62,416 nt of DNA from positions 41,787 to 104,202 of the forward strand of contig JAPYOP010000010.1 in the NCBI GenBank assembly GCA_029938115.1, written 5' to 3'. Below the pieces are notes generated by a model that worked only from the letters and a program-made list of their open reading frames with translations, searched no databases and was not told where the DNA came from. Source of the stretch: Colwellia sp. (GTDB lineage: Bacteria > Pseudomonadota > Gammaproteobacteria > Enterobacterales > Alteromonadaceae). A program made the position numbers and the translations under genes. The number at the start of each line of letters is the position of its first letter. Within the stretch, counting starts at the first letter, position 1. Positions 45,335 through 54,123 of the stretch are shown here, in pieces.

Positions 45335-45359
45335 AAAACCAGCAATATCTGCTGGTTTT
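45335..45359. terminator. Bidirectional terminator between DUF2726 gene and pepO
   Basis: AAAACCAGCA (45335-45344) pairs perfectly with TGCTGGTTTT (45350-45359) over a 5-base loop. It is placed 33 bases from both convergent stop codons (45302 and 45392) and has A and T runs on both sides. Confidence 0.85.
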
Positions 45360-45391
45360 ATTAATGATAATTTATAACCAATTTTAATTAT

Positions 45392-47467
45392 TTACCAAAT
45401 TTTAACGCGCTCATTTGGTGGAACATATAAAGCATCACCTTCTTTTACATCAAACAATGTATAGAATTCTGGAATATTCCTTACCACACCATTAACCCTA
45501 AATTGCGCAGGTGAATGTGGGTCAGTTTTAACTTGAACTCGTAATGCTTCATCACGACTTTTTCTTAACCATGATTGTCCGTAAGCTAAGAAAACTCTTT
45601 GCTCACCGCTAAAGCCATCCATCTGTGGAGATTTTTTACCCTTCAAAGATGCCTTATATGCTTGCAAGGCTATACTCAATCCGCCTAAGTCACCGATATT
45701 TTCACCTAAAGTAAAAGTACCATTAACATTTAAATCATCAAACACTTTAAAACCATCATATTGAGCAATAAGCTTACTTGTACGTCCTTTAAATTGTTCT
45801 TTATCTGTGTCTGTCCACCAATTACGCAAAACACCATCGCCATCAAATGTGGAACCACTGTCATCAAAACCATGGCCAATTTCATGACCAATTACCGCAC
45901 CAATAGCACCGTAGTTAACCGCGTCTTCAGCATTTAAATCAAAAAATGGCGGTTGTAAAATGGCGGCCGGAAAAACAATTTCATTCAACGGTGGGCTATA
46001 ATAAGCATTAACCGTTTGCGGTGTCATACCCCACTCATGTTTTTGCACTGGCCCTTTTTGTTTCTCTAAGTTTTGCTGATAGACCACAAGGTTTGCACGT
46101 TCGATATTACCGACTAAATCATTTTTATCTATCGCCAACTGGCTGTAGTCTTTCCAAATATCTGGGTAGCCAATTTTAGGTGTGAATTTTGAGAGTTTAT
46201 CTAACGCTTGCAGTTTCGTTTCTGCACTCATCCAATCAAGTGCTTTTATGTTTACTTCATAAGCAGCAAGTAGATTATCAACAAGCGACAACATTTTTGC
46301 CTTAGCTTCAGGCGGAAAATGACGTTTAACATAAACTTTACCAACCACTTCACCTAAATGATTATTAACTAAAGAAACACCACGACGCCAATCGGGCAAG
46401 GCCTTTTCAACACCACGAAGTGTATTTGAATAAAAGGCAAAGTGCTCATCATCAAAGGCCTGGCTTAAAGAGGTCGCATTGGTATTGATAACGCCCCACT
46501 GCAGAAATACTTGCCAGTCTTTTATGCTCGTTTCTTTAATAATATCATTCAGTGCTTTTTGAAAATCAAGTTGAGTCACAACTACACCGTCAATATCCGT
46601 AACGCCCGCTTCAGCTAAATAACCTTGCCAATTAAAATCAGGCATAACGCTTATTAACTCATCAAGAGGTATTTTGTTATACAAAGCCACCATATCGCGC
46701 GTTTTTTCTTTTTTCATATGCTCAGACGCGAGTTTAGTTTCTAATGCCATAATTGTTTTAGCCGCTTGCGCTGAAGAGTCCAAACCGCTTAAGACAAACA
46801 TATTCTCAATATGGCTAACATATTTAGCACGTATATCCGCTGACTTTTCATCTTCAGTGAAATAATACTCTCTGTCAGGTAAACCAAGACCTGCTTGCCA
46901 TGTGTATATCATGTAGCTATTCGGATTTTTAAAGTCGACATACTGCCCTAACGAAAAAGGCGTTCCGTAACCAAGCTTATTTGACGCTGCAAAATATACC
47001 GCTAATTCATCATGATTGCTTATTGATGCAATTTTTTTAAATTCGTTATGCAATGGGCTTGCTGCTAACTGATTACGTTTATCACGGTTAGTGAATGAAT
47101 AGTACAAATCCCCTACTTTTTGCTCATCACTACCTGCCGAAAAATCACCTGATGCAGATTCATCAATGATTTTTTTGATATTACTTTGCGATTGCTCGTG
47201 TACTATATAACCCACACCATAACTTGATTTATCAGCAGGAATATCAGTTTTAGCCATCCATCCCCCATTAACATAAGCATTAAAGTCATCACCAGGTTTT
47301 ACACTAGTATCCATATTTTCTAGATACAATCCCGAAGTCAACGCTGTAGTTTCTGTTTGCTTTTCAATATTTTCAGTTGTCGATGTGCTACTTTTTTCCG
47401 CTTGACCGCAAGCCACCAGCATTAACGATGCTAATGACATTGCGCTTATTAGTAAGGTTTTTCTCAT
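45392..47467 (-). CDS. M13 family zinc endopeptidase, lipoprotein (PepO/neprilysin-like)
   Basis: A 691-residue lipoprotein (lipobox LMLVAC, Cys20). The zinc site is H528-E529-xx-H532 in AVIGHEIGHGFDDSG, with the third ligand E589 in GENIGDLGG. The NAYYSPPLNEIVFPAAILQPPFF segment is the conserved substrate-binding NAFY/Y region of the family. The extreme C-terminus ends in VKIW, as in M13 members that close with a Trp. It probably degrades peptides in the periplasm or outer membrane, like the M1 lipoprotein at 17538. It is divergent from mtnN. Confidence 0.93.
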   Translation of the reverse strand: MRKTLLISAMSLASLMLVACGQAEKSSTSTTENIEKQTETTALTSGLYLENMDTSVKPGDDFNAYVNGGWMAKTDIPADKSSYGVGYIVHEQSQSNIKKIIDESASGDFSAGSDEQKVGDLYYSFTNRDKRNQLAASPLHNEFKKIASISNHDELAVYFAASNKLGYGTPFSLGQYVDFKNPNSYMIYTWQAGLGLPDREYYFTEDEKSADIRAKYVSHIENMFVLSGLDSSAQAAKTIMALETKLASEHMKKEKTRDMVALYNKIPLDELISVMPDFNWQGYLAEAGVTDIDGVVVTQLDFQKALNDIIKETSIKDWQVFLQWGVINTNATSLSQAFDDEHFAFYSNTLRGVEKALPDWRRGVSLVNNHLGEVVGKVYVKRHFPPEAKAKMLSLVDNLLAAYEVNIKALDWMSAETKLQALDKLSKFTPKIGYPDIWKDYSQLAIDKNDLVGNIERANLVVYQQNLEKQKGPVQKHEWGMTPQTVNAYYSPPLNEIVFPAAILQPPFFDLNAEDAVNYGAIGAVIGHEIGHGFDDSGSTFDGDGVLRNWWTDTDKEQFKGRTSKLIAQYDGFKVFDDLNVNGTFTLGENIGDLGGLSIALQAYKASLKGKKSPQMDGFSGEQRVFLAYGQSWLRKSRDEALRVQVKTDPHSPAQFRVNGVVRNIPEFYTLFDVKEGDALYVPPNERVKIW

Positions 47468-47620
47468 TATTTCTTCCTTAATTAATCATATTACCAATGT
47501 TATTAATTTTATTTTTCCTTATACATACTAGTGAACGTAATTTATAGAAGCAACTTTGCTGTGCATATATATCTAGGGCAAGCTATAATCCTAGATAAAT
47601 TAGTGACTAAAGAGAAAATA

Positions 47621-48331
47621 ATGAAAGCAGGTATCATTGGCGCGATGGAGCCAGAAGTAGCAATTTTAAAGGCAAAACTTACTCATTGTGAAACTAGCAC
47701 ACATGCGGGTTATACTTTTTATCAAGGAAAAATAAATAACAATGAGGTTGTTATTGTGCAATCAGGTATTGGTAAAGTAGCCGCAGCCTTAGCTACAGCA
47801 ATACTCATTGATAGGTTTCAACCTGATTACATTGTCAATACTGGCTCTGCTGGTGGTTTCAACGACAAACTTAAAGTTGGTGATATTGTTGTTAGTTCAG
47901 AAGTGCGTTATCACGATGTTGATGTCACCGCTTTTGGTTATGAAATAGGGCAGTTACCTGCAAACCCAGCGGCTTACATTCCTCATCAAACATTGGTAGC
48001 GGCTGCCAAGACCGGTATTGCAGAGCTAAAAAACATTCAAACGATGGTGGGTTTGATTACCACTGGCGATACCTTCATGACTAAAGATGAAGATATTGCT
48101 AAAGCGCGTGCTAACTTTCCAACAATGGCGGCAGTAGAAATGGAAGGCGCCGCTATAGCTCATACCTGTCATCAATTTAACGTACCTTTTGTTATTATTC
48201 GTTCTCTGTCAGATATTGCAGGAAAAGAATCACCAACATCATTCGATGAATATCTAGAAACAGCCTCTGTTAATTCATCACAATTGGTTATGAACATGCT
48301 TAACTCACTGCAAGGTAAGTCGCTTAATTAA
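47621..48331 (+). CDS. mtnN: 5'-methylthioadenosine/S-adenosylhomocysteine nucleosidase
   Basis: A 236-residue enzyme that removes adenine from methylthioadenosine, S-adenosylhomocysteine and 5'-deoxyadenosine. The start at 47621 (MKAGIIGAMEPEVAILK) matches the family; the frame is open 90 bases further up but that part has no counterpart. Catalytic residues are E12, the Glu of VEMEGAAI and the Asp of SLSDIAG. It also clears 5'-deoxyadenosine produced by radical-SAM enzymes such as the KamA-like protein in this window. It is followed 27 bases later by the CbiB-like gene, probably in one transcript. Confidence 0.96.
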   Translation: MKAGIIGAMEPEVAILKAKLTHCETSTHAGYTFYQGKINNNEVVIVQSGIGKVAAALATAILIDRFQPDYIVNTGSAGGFNDKLKVGDIVVSSEVRYHDVDVTAFGYEIGQLPANPAAYIPHQTLVAAAKTGIAELKNIQTMVGLITTGDTFMTKDEDIAKARANFPTMAAVEMEGAAIAHTCHQFNVPFVIIRSLSDIAGKESPTSFDEYLETASVNSSQLVMNMLNSLQGKSLN

Positions 48332-48358
48332 CATTTAACTACTATTAAAATAATAACA

Positions 48359-49339
48359 ATGACTGATTTTAACGACCTTTCTTCTTTTAGTTACCAACTC
48401 TTAATATTACTGACAGTGATATTAAGTAAAGCAGTTATCAGTCACTTTGTTCATCATGAGCCATTACGATATTTCCAGTTTTACTGTCAAAAACTCAGTA
48501 ACAAAGTTAATAAACAACATAACAGCCCACAGCAACAAGCCATTGCTGGATTAGTTGCGATTGTTATAACATTATCTCCTATTGCTATTATTTTATGGTT
48601 ATTTGAAGCTTTTGTGGCCGTTGATTTTTTATGGCAAGCGCTACTACTTTACCTTGCAATTGGTTCATTTGGCTTAGCTAAAATAAATAAAACCATTGCT
48701 CAAGCTTTAGCATCCAAGCAGGATTACTTAGCAAAACAAACACTTAAACTGTGGACATTAAGAGAAACAGACCCCTTATCGAGCTTGGGCTTAAGCAAAA
48801 CAAGTATAGAAATGTTGCTATTGCGAACATTACAGCAAGGTTATACTGTTGCGGCTATTTTTATCGCTTTTGGCCCGTTATCAGCTCTTTGTTACAGGCT
48901 AGTATTAGAAATGCATTATTGCTGGAATACCAAACTAGCAAAATATAATCACTTCGGTCTTTATAGCCAACTAATCGTGCATATCTTGCAATGGCTACCA
49001 GTAAGGATTTTTTCTTTATTATTATTGCTTTCTAGCATAGGGAAAAACTTTATACTTTTTTGGCGTTTAAGCAAACACCATTTTTTCAAACTGAATAATA
49101 ATATAGTTTTATTACAGTTAGCGTTGAATTTAGAAATAAAGCTCGGTGGCGTTGCCATGTATAATGATGGCGATAAAAAAGAAAAACTACGTAAGGTTAG
49201 TTTTAACAATTTAGCCAGACAACCACAAATTACCGATATTATTCATGCAAATAAAAAAATTAAAGCCATCATTTATATCAGTATACTTTTCACTATCTTT
49301 TTAGCCGTTGCAATAGAGTTTATTGCCGCCAATATTTAA
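48359..49339 (+). CDS. CobD/CbiB-AmpE superfamily membrane protein
   Basis: A 326-residue membrane protein. It starts with a soluble N-terminal helix and has hydrophobic segments near residues 12-25, 60-105, 158-180, 205-225 and 303-325. The superfamily motif appears as QWLPVRIFSLLLLL. Position directly after mtnN parallels Vibrio and Shewanella, where I recall a cobD/cbiB-like gene there. No other cobalamin gene is present, so an adenosylcobinamide-phosphate synthase role cannot be assumed. It also shares the WLPVR motif with AmpE at 6276-7217. Confidence 0.75.
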   Translation: MTDFNDLSSFSYQLLILLTVILSKAVISHFVHHEPLRYFQFYCQKLSNKVNKQHNSPQQQAIAGLVAIVITLSPIAIILWLFEAFVAVDFLWQALLLYLAIGSFGLAKINKTIAQALASKQDYLAKQTLKLWTLRETDPLSSLGLSKTSIEMLLLRTLQQGYTVAAIFIAFGPLSALCYRLVLEMHYCWNTKLAKYNHFGLYSQLIVHILQWLPVRIFSLLLLLSSIGKNFILFWRLSKHHFFKLNNNIVLLQLALNLEIKLGGVAMYNDGDKKEKLRKVSFNNLARQPQITDIIHANKKIKAIIYISILFTIFLAVAIEFIAANI

Positions 49340-49404
49340 TGGCACCACCTTTTATTATAGACTGACACTATAAAACACCTTAATTATCACTTTGGAAACA
49401 AAAA

Positions 49405-49839
49405 ATGCTTAAAATAACAAAGCTTTTCACTTTAGTACTCAGCTTTATTGCTGTCTCAGTATTTGCTAGCGAAACACCACAAATTTCTCAGCAAGAATTA
49501 TTAACAGCACAAATTTCTCAGCAAGAATTATTAACAGCACAAAAAGCGCCTAATCATAATATTGTTGTATTAGATGTTCGCTCTGAAGATAAATACAACC
49601 ACGGTCACCTTGCGGGCGCCATTAATATTAGCTATGACGAAGTTGAAGGAAACCTTAGCCAACTAGCACAATACAAAGGTAGCACTGTAGTCGTTTATTG
49701 CCGTTCAGGTCGTCGCGCAGGTATTGCTGAAAAAACACTTGCTGAAGATGGCTTTAACGATTTACGTCACTTAACTGGTGATATGAATGGTTGGCTTGAG
49801 GCAAAATTACCTGTTGTCAGTAGTGGTCATTCACATTAA
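49405..49839 (+). CDS. Periplasmic rhodanese-like protein with N-terminal duplication
   Basis: A 144-residue exported protein with a signal peptide (first 21 residues, ending VSVFAS). One rhodanese domain follows with active-site loop VVYCRSGRRAG. A ten-residue segment, QISQQELLTA, is repeated twice in tandem just after the signal, from a perfect 30-base duplication. Single-domain periplasmic rhodaneses move sulfane sulfur or bind oxyanions; the substrate here is unknown. It sits where btuF lies in the E. coli mtn-btuF-yadS order. Confidence 0.88.
   Translation: MLKITKLFTLVLSFIAVSVFASETPQISQQELLTAQISQQELLTAQKAPNHNIVVLDVRSEDKYNHGHLAGAINISYDEVEGNLSQLAQYKGSTVVVYCRSGRRAGIAEKTLAEDGFNDLRHLTGDMNGWLEAKLPVVSSGHSH
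49479..49538 (+). repeat. Perfect 30-bp in-frame tandem duplication
   Basis: Bases 49479-49508 and 49509-49538 are identical. The unit encodes ten residues of the rhodanese N-terminus and keeps the frame. Perfect identity suggests a recent event. Confidence 0.97.
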
Positions 49840-49869
49840 TTCAATACACCTTTATTCGAAATATCTATA

Positions 49870-50496
49870 GTGGATGAACTTTTATATTACCTAGATATTT
49901 TTGGCATTATCGTTTTTGCCCTTTCAGGCGCATTAATGGCTGGCCGATATAAACTTGACCCTTTTGGTGTTGTCGTACTTGCCTCCGTTACTGCTATTGG
50001 CGGTGGCACTATTCGCGACATAATTTTGCAAACACCTGTTTTTTGGGTTGTTGAGCCTTATTATCTTTATGTTATTTTAGCAACTGCGCTACTTACCATT
50101 ATTTTAGTTCGCCAGCCCAAGCGTATTCCTAAACGTTTTTTGCTTCTTTCTGATGCACTAGGTTTAGCTCTTTTCGCCGTATTAGGCACTCAAAAGTCAT
50201 TAGCCTTAGGCTCTCCTATACCTGTTGCCATTGTTATGGGCGCGATTACAGGTGTAGCCGGAGGTATGATTCGCGATGTTTTATGTAATGTTATTCCAAT
50301 GATATTACGAAAAGAAATATACGCTTTAGCAGCAATGCTTGGGGGCGGATTGTTTGTAACATTTCACTTGCTTGGCTGGTCTGAAAACGAAGCAACTATC
50401 GTTGCTGTTTTGGGGGCATTATTACTCAGGTTAGCGGCTATTTATTGGCAAGTATCTTTACCTGCTTTTGATATTATTGACAAAGATAATAAATAA
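49870..50496 (+). CDS. TRIC family cation channel protein (YadS/YicG, UPF0126)
   Basis: A 208-residue membrane protein with seven hydrophobic segments and two internally repeated halves, each with a Gly-rich GGG(T/M)IRD motif (AIGGGTIRDIIL and GVAGGMIRDVL). This is the bacterial TRIC (trimeric intracellular cation channel) family. The start is a GTG at 49870 (MDELLYYLDIFGIIVF); no clear ribosome site was seen. It closes a run mtnN, CbiB-like, rhodanese, TRIC that resembles E. coli mtn-btuF-yadS. Likely a monovalent cation channel; physiological role unclear. Confidence 0.88.
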   Translation: MDELLYYLDIFGIIVFALSGALMAGRYKLDPFGVVVLASVTAIGGGTIRDIILQTPVFWVVEPYYLYVILATALLTIILVRQPKRIPKRFLLLSDALGLALFAVLGTQKSLALGSPIPVAIVMGAITGVAGGMIRDVLCNVIPMILRKEIYALAAMLGGGLFVTFHLLGWSENEATIVAVLGALLLRLAAIYWQVSLPAFDIIDKDNK

Positions 50497-50506
50497 CTTA
50501 TTTAAC

Positions 50507-51166
50507 TTATTTCTGTTCAAATATTGTTTTCATGTCTTGCTGAATTTTATCATACCAACCTTCTGCTACCGTAATTGCAGGTAAAGCTTCAACTTCAACA
50601 ACACCACTTTTTGCCGTTTTTACTGACTCATTATAAATAGACAAAATATTTTTGATCACCACAGGTTGCGCTTTAAGTTTAAGCTTTTCAACAACAAGCT
50701 TTGTTCCACCTTCAAAAGCTTCTATTTTACCTGATTGCGAGCGTGTGCCTTCAGGGAAAATGATCACTTTTTTATCTTTACAATTCCGCACATCTTTTAG
50801 TAATTTGATAATAGCCCTTCTGTCTTGCTGATCAACAGTAATATGACCTACTCGATCCACAATACCTGATATAGGCCACTTATCCATAATACCTGTACGG
50901 CCGACAAAACGAACATCATTACCTATTATTTCTTCTAAAACAAAGATATCCGTCATACTTTGATGGTTAACAATTAAGATATCAGTATCATCATCAATAA
51001 CACCACTTAAATTCACGGTTGCACCCGCATTTCTAACTATGTTTACGCTGAAAAAAAGTCGTAATTTATTAAATAATTTTCCATGTCGCGGGCAAAGAGA
51101 CAATGCAATAGACTCAGCAGCAATGGTTAAATAGACTTTGTATTTTTTTATGATAAAAGACAGCAT
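50507..51166 (-). CDS. plsC: 1-acyl-sn-glycerol-3-phosphate acyltransferase
   Basis: A 219-residue acyltransferase of phospholipid synthesis. The HX4D active-site motif is NHQSMTDIF, the glycerol-phosphate-binding motif is FPEGTRSQSG, and block III is FEGGTKLVVE, followed by QPVVIKN. It converts lysophosphatidate to phosphatidate at the inner membrane. Length and motif spacing are normal. It ends ten bases from the convergent TRIC gene and lies 29 bases downstream of rraB on the same strand, so the two could form an operon. Confidence 0.92.
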   Translation of the reverse strand: MLSFIIKKYKVYLTIAAESIALSLCPRHGKLFNKLRLFFSVNIVRNAGATVNLSGVIDDDTDILIVNHQSMTDIFVLEEIIGNDVRFVGRTGIMDKWPISGIVDRVGHITVDQQDRRAIIKLLKDVRNCKDKKVIIFPEGTRSQSGKIEAFEGGTKLVVEKLKLKAQPVVIKNILSIYNESVKTAKSGVVEVEALPAITVAEGWYDKIQQDMKTIFEQK

Positions 51167-51195
51167 TACTCAATAAAACATAGCATTAACAAATG

Positions 51196-51519
51196 CTATG
51201 CCTCTATTCCCCAACCATCATTGTAACCAGAGAATTTATTAGCAAGCTCTTCAAAATCGGTTTCTTGTTTGATCACAGCATCGTAACTGGGTACCATTTT
51301 AATGGAGCAATCTAAGTCCCAAACGTTAGGCGTTTCATCTGGGTGGATATTAACTCTTACATCAGGCATATTTTCTTTAATAAAGTCAGCCATTGCTTGG
51401 GCTTGGACTTGTTGCTCAAACAAGTGGAAAAAAACCACATCATGAGTTTCGCTAAGATCTATGCCAGCTTGTTGCATTTCAGCTAATACTTCGCCAGTTT
51501 CATCAGTGGGAAAATCCAT
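51196..51519 (-). CDS. rraB: Ribonuclease E inhibitor RraB
   Basis: A 107-residue acidic protein that fits the RraB family end to end: MDFPTDETGEVLAEM, DVVFFHLFEQQVQAQAMA, and WDLDCSIKMVPSYDAVI near the centre. RraB binds the RNase E C-terminal scaffold and changes degradosome composition. Family length in E. coli is about 138, so this is a compact version; the missing part is N-terminal. It begins upstream of plsC. Confidence 0.88.
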   Translation of the reverse strand: MDFPTDETGEVLAEMQQAGIDLSETHDVVFFHLFEQQVQAQAMADFIKENMPDVRVNIHPDETPNVWDLDCSIKMVPSYDAVIKQETDFEELANKFSGYNDGWGIEA

Positions 51520-51640
51520 CGTCTTTCTCAGTTTTATTTAAGGTGTGATAATTGATTATTTTCAAGAAGCAGTATTATAAACAGTGAATAACAACTTGAA
51601 TAGTTTTTTGAAAAATTTATTAAAAATGTCTCGATAACAA

Positions 51641-52108
51641 CTAAAACGAACAGTGATTATTGCGACATTGTGCAGACAAAGACGGCTTATTTACATATTC
51701 CTGCTGACAATAATTACCTAATAATTGCAGGTTTTCATTTTTAGGGGTGGTTTTTAATAAAATTGCCGCACCCGTAGTATTTACAGAAACAATACAACCT
51801 AAAGCTCGACTATGAGTATGCACTAAAAAACATTGTGCATCCGTTTGGCAACTAAGATTATCCGCTATAATTTTTTGTTGTGACTTTTCAAACGAGTTTG
51901 AAGTCTTAGGCAGAGGATAAAAAAGGTCTTTTCTACGCTGTTCTTTTTCTTGTTGTTGATAAGCTTCTTGCTCAAGCTGCGCCTTTAATTGTGTAGTAGC
52001 GGCTTCATTCTCTTTTAATAAATAACCTAAAAATAATAACATCACCAAAAAGCCAACCAAAACAATTACGATGATGGATAGCCATTTAAAGGCGATTCGA
52101 TAAAACAT
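51641..52108 (-). CDS. Single-pass membrane protein, six late cysteines, unknown function
   Basis: A 155-residue protein with one strong membrane helix (residues 8-31), a Glu/Gln-rich coiled-coil stretch (about 33-61) and a C-terminal domain with six Cys (SCQTDAQCF, LGCIV, NYCQQE, AQCRNNHCSF). The cysteines probably form disulfides in the periplasm. No family recognised. Its ATG overlaps the stop of the DUF4136 gene by one base (TAATG), so the two are translationally coupled. Confidence 0.65.
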   Translation of the reverse strand: MFYRIAFKWLSIIVIVLVGFLVMLLFLGYLLKENEAATTQLKAQLEQEAYQQQEKEQRRKDLFYPLPKTSNSFEKSQQKIIADNLSCQTDAQCFLVHTHSRALGCIVSVNTTGAAILLKTTPKNENLQLLGNYCQQEYVNKPSLSAQCRNNHCSF

Positions 52109-52677
52109 TAATTTGTTAATGGAGCTTTAACATTAGCCTGCGGGTATTGAGCCAGCATGGTAGCAACCGCTTCTTTGATTTTATTATTAGTGGTAGCACT
52201 ATTTTCTTTTACTTTAAGATTTAATGGGTAAGTGCTGCGCCACACCGAACGGTTTTTTTTAGGATCAACTATATCTAAAACTAAACTGCCTCTGCTAACA
52301 GATTTATATTCTTTATCTGTTTTCCAAGTTGTGGCTCGCAAGCAATGAGCACAAAAGCGTACCGATTTATTATATTTAGCATAATCACCACGGTTACCAT
52401 TAAAAAGATGATAGGTCACTATTACATCGGCTTGTTCAACGTCTGCGTAACTAAACTTTTTATTAGCCATAGCACGTTCTATTGCAATTTCGATGGCATT
52501 TCGACGCGCATCTAACAAACTTTGGGTTTCACTAAATGCTGAGTTGTGATCATACAAGCTATAGCTTTTAACTGTCGAAAAATCAAAACGGTCATGATAG
52601 ACCACGCCAGTTTTTTTACTGCTTGAACAAGCACTAATGAGGATGATTAATAATGATGTAATAAATACTTTAAGCAT
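52108..52677 (-). CDS. DUF4136 lipoprotein
   Basis: A 189-residue lipoprotein (lipobox LISAC, Cys17). The mature part fits DUF4136: YHDRFDFSTVKSYSLYD, RRNAIEIAIERAMANKKFSYADVEQADVIVTYHLF, SRGSLVLDIVDPKKNRSVWRSTY. The family is common in proteobacteria and its function is unknown. It lies between the nos cluster and rraB and is coupled to the small membrane protein gene that follows. Confidence 0.85.
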   Translation of the reverse strand: MLKVFITSLLIILISACSSSKKTGVVYHDRFDFSTVKSYSLYDHNSAFSETQSLLDARRNAIEIAIERAMANKKFSYADVEQADVIVTYHLFNGNRGDYAKYNKSVRFCAHCLRATTWKTDKEYKSVSRGSLVLDIVDPKKNRSVWRSTYPLNLKVKENSATTNNKIKEAVATMLAQYPQANVKAPLTN

Positions 52678-52760
52678 GTGAATAAAAGAAAAAAAGAACT
52701 TACCTTAGCCTAACAAGTTCTTTGTTAACTATAAAGAAGAGCTTATAAAGAAAGTTACGT

Positions 52761-53273
52761 CTACATTAAGATGTCAAAATTTATTTCTTTAAAACCTAAT
52801 ACCTGACCACCGAACTCTTTAGCAAATGCGATTGCATCTTTTTGTTGACTAAAACTTGCGAGTGTCTTCCCCATAGCGCCTGTTTTTTCTGAGCCAGCAA
52901 CATACCATGCGGTTTTAGCATCAATAAAATATTTATCATCAATACTATCACTGCCCCATGGCATTTTACTCATGTCATGCACTAACATTTGCGCTACATT
53001 ACGCTTATTTTCAGGATCTAAGTAGTAGCTAAACATATCGCGAGTAGAGCAAAATTTAAAAACTTGCGTGCCTGTTTCTTTGCGAAATATTTCACCTTTA
53101 GGACCATCAAATCGAGTTATTAGCATGCCACACAAATGACATTCATCGCCAGACTCCATTGCTACAGCTTGATGCAACATTTTTTGCTGCTCACTTTTGT
53201 CGGAACATGACATTAACGAAGTAACAATAAGAGCAAGTACAACAATTAAGGATAATAATTTATAAGGCTTCAT
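52761..53273 (-). CDS. nosL: NosL, copper-binding lipoprotein of nitrous oxide reductase assembly
   Basis: A 170-residue lipoprotein (signal with lipobox LMSC near residue 23). NosL is a Cu(I) chaperone for NosZ maturation. The typical early motif is DECHLCGMLI, with further FKFCSTRDMFSYYLD and YVAGSEKTGAMG. It is last in the nosD-nosF-nosY-nosL row, 31 bases after nosY. An inverted-repeat half, TAATACCAATTTGATTAA, lies in that gap. Confidence 0.93.
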   Translation of the reverse strand: MKPYKLLSLIVVLALIVTSLMSCSDKSEQQKMLHQAVAMESGDECHLCGMLITRFDGPKGEIFRKETGTQVFKFCSTRDMFSYYLDPENKRNVAQMLVHDMSKMPWGSDSIDDKYFIDAKTAWYVAGSEKTGAMGKTLASFSQQKDAIAFAKEFGGQVLGFKEINFDILM

Positions 53274-53304
53274 AGTAAATATTCTCTGTCTAATACCAAT
53301 TTGA

Positions 53305-54123
53305 TTAAAGTGTTTTTTTCTTAAAAATAAAAATAGCTAAGGTTAATGGTAAAACAACCCAAGCAACGAGGGCTGAAAACAATTGTGTTTGCGATAAGCT
53401 CGCGTTAATAGCGACAGATAATGCGCCATTAACATTCGTATTTTCCAATCCTGCTAAATTAACCAAACGGAAAATATCCGTTGGATTTAACATCATTAGT
53501 TGAGTTAACCCTTGCTGTGTTACGCCTTCGTCAACGCCTACCAATAAAGCAAGTAAGGCTAAATCAAACGCTAAAGCAAATAGAAACCAAGTGATCAGAG
53601 CAAACCCTGCCGCTTTTGATTTTTCACTCACTGATAGACTTATCAAATATGCAATGGCGGTAAAGCTTAATCCCAATAAAATGGCGCTAAATATGAATAA
53701 ACCAAAAGCACTGAGGATTGCTATATCACCTAGTTGAAAATATAAAAGCACCGCAGAGGCGCCAAAACCAAGTAAAGTGGCAAGTGCAATTATGCTACCT
53801 TGACCAATAAATTTACCTAACAATAACTGGCTTTTACTTAACGGATACGTCAATAGCAATAATAAGGTGCCACTTTCTTGTTCACCAACAAAACTGTCAT
53901 AACTGAGTAATAAAGCGATTAATGGAATTATAAAAACCGCAAGACTGGCTAAACTTGCCACTGTAGTTGATAACGATGTTACGCCAACAGCACCCGACGC
54001 CGCTGCGCCAAAATACGTTAACCCAATTGAAAGTAATGCAAAAATAAGCGTAATTGAAATCAACCAACGATTACGTAAACCATCACGAAATTCTTTATGG
54101 GCAACGGTTAATATTTGCCTCAT
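53305..54123 (-). CDS. nosY: NosY, ABC transporter permease for NosZ copper-sulfur centre assembly
   Basis: A 272-residue ABC-2 type permease with six membrane helices. The N-terminus VAHKEFRDGLRNRWLIS and the SYDSFVGEQESGTLLLLL(T)YP segment are characteristic of NosY. A strong AAGGAGG lies 8 bases before the ATG, and TAATG joins it to the nosF stop with a one-base overlap. With NosF and NosD it forms the NosDFY complex needed for CuZ maturation. Confidence 0.95.
   Translation of the reverse strand: MRQILTVAHKEFRDGLRNRWLISITLIFALLSIGLTYFGAAASGAVGVTSLSTTVASLASLAVFIIPLIALLLSYDSFVGEQESGTLLLLLTYPLSKSQLLLGKFIGQGSIIALATLLGFGASAVLLYFQLGDIAILSAFGLFIFSAILLGLSFTAIAYLISLSVSEKSKAAGFALITWFLFALAFDLALLALLVGVDEGVTQQGLTQLMMLNPTDIFRLVNLAGLENTNVNGALSVAINASLSQTQLFSALVAWVVLPLTLAIFIFKKKTL

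Noticed and set aside
47531..47620. Upstream extension of mtnN to 47531
   Set aside because: The family N-terminus MKAGIIGAME begins at 47621 and the extra residues have no counterpart.
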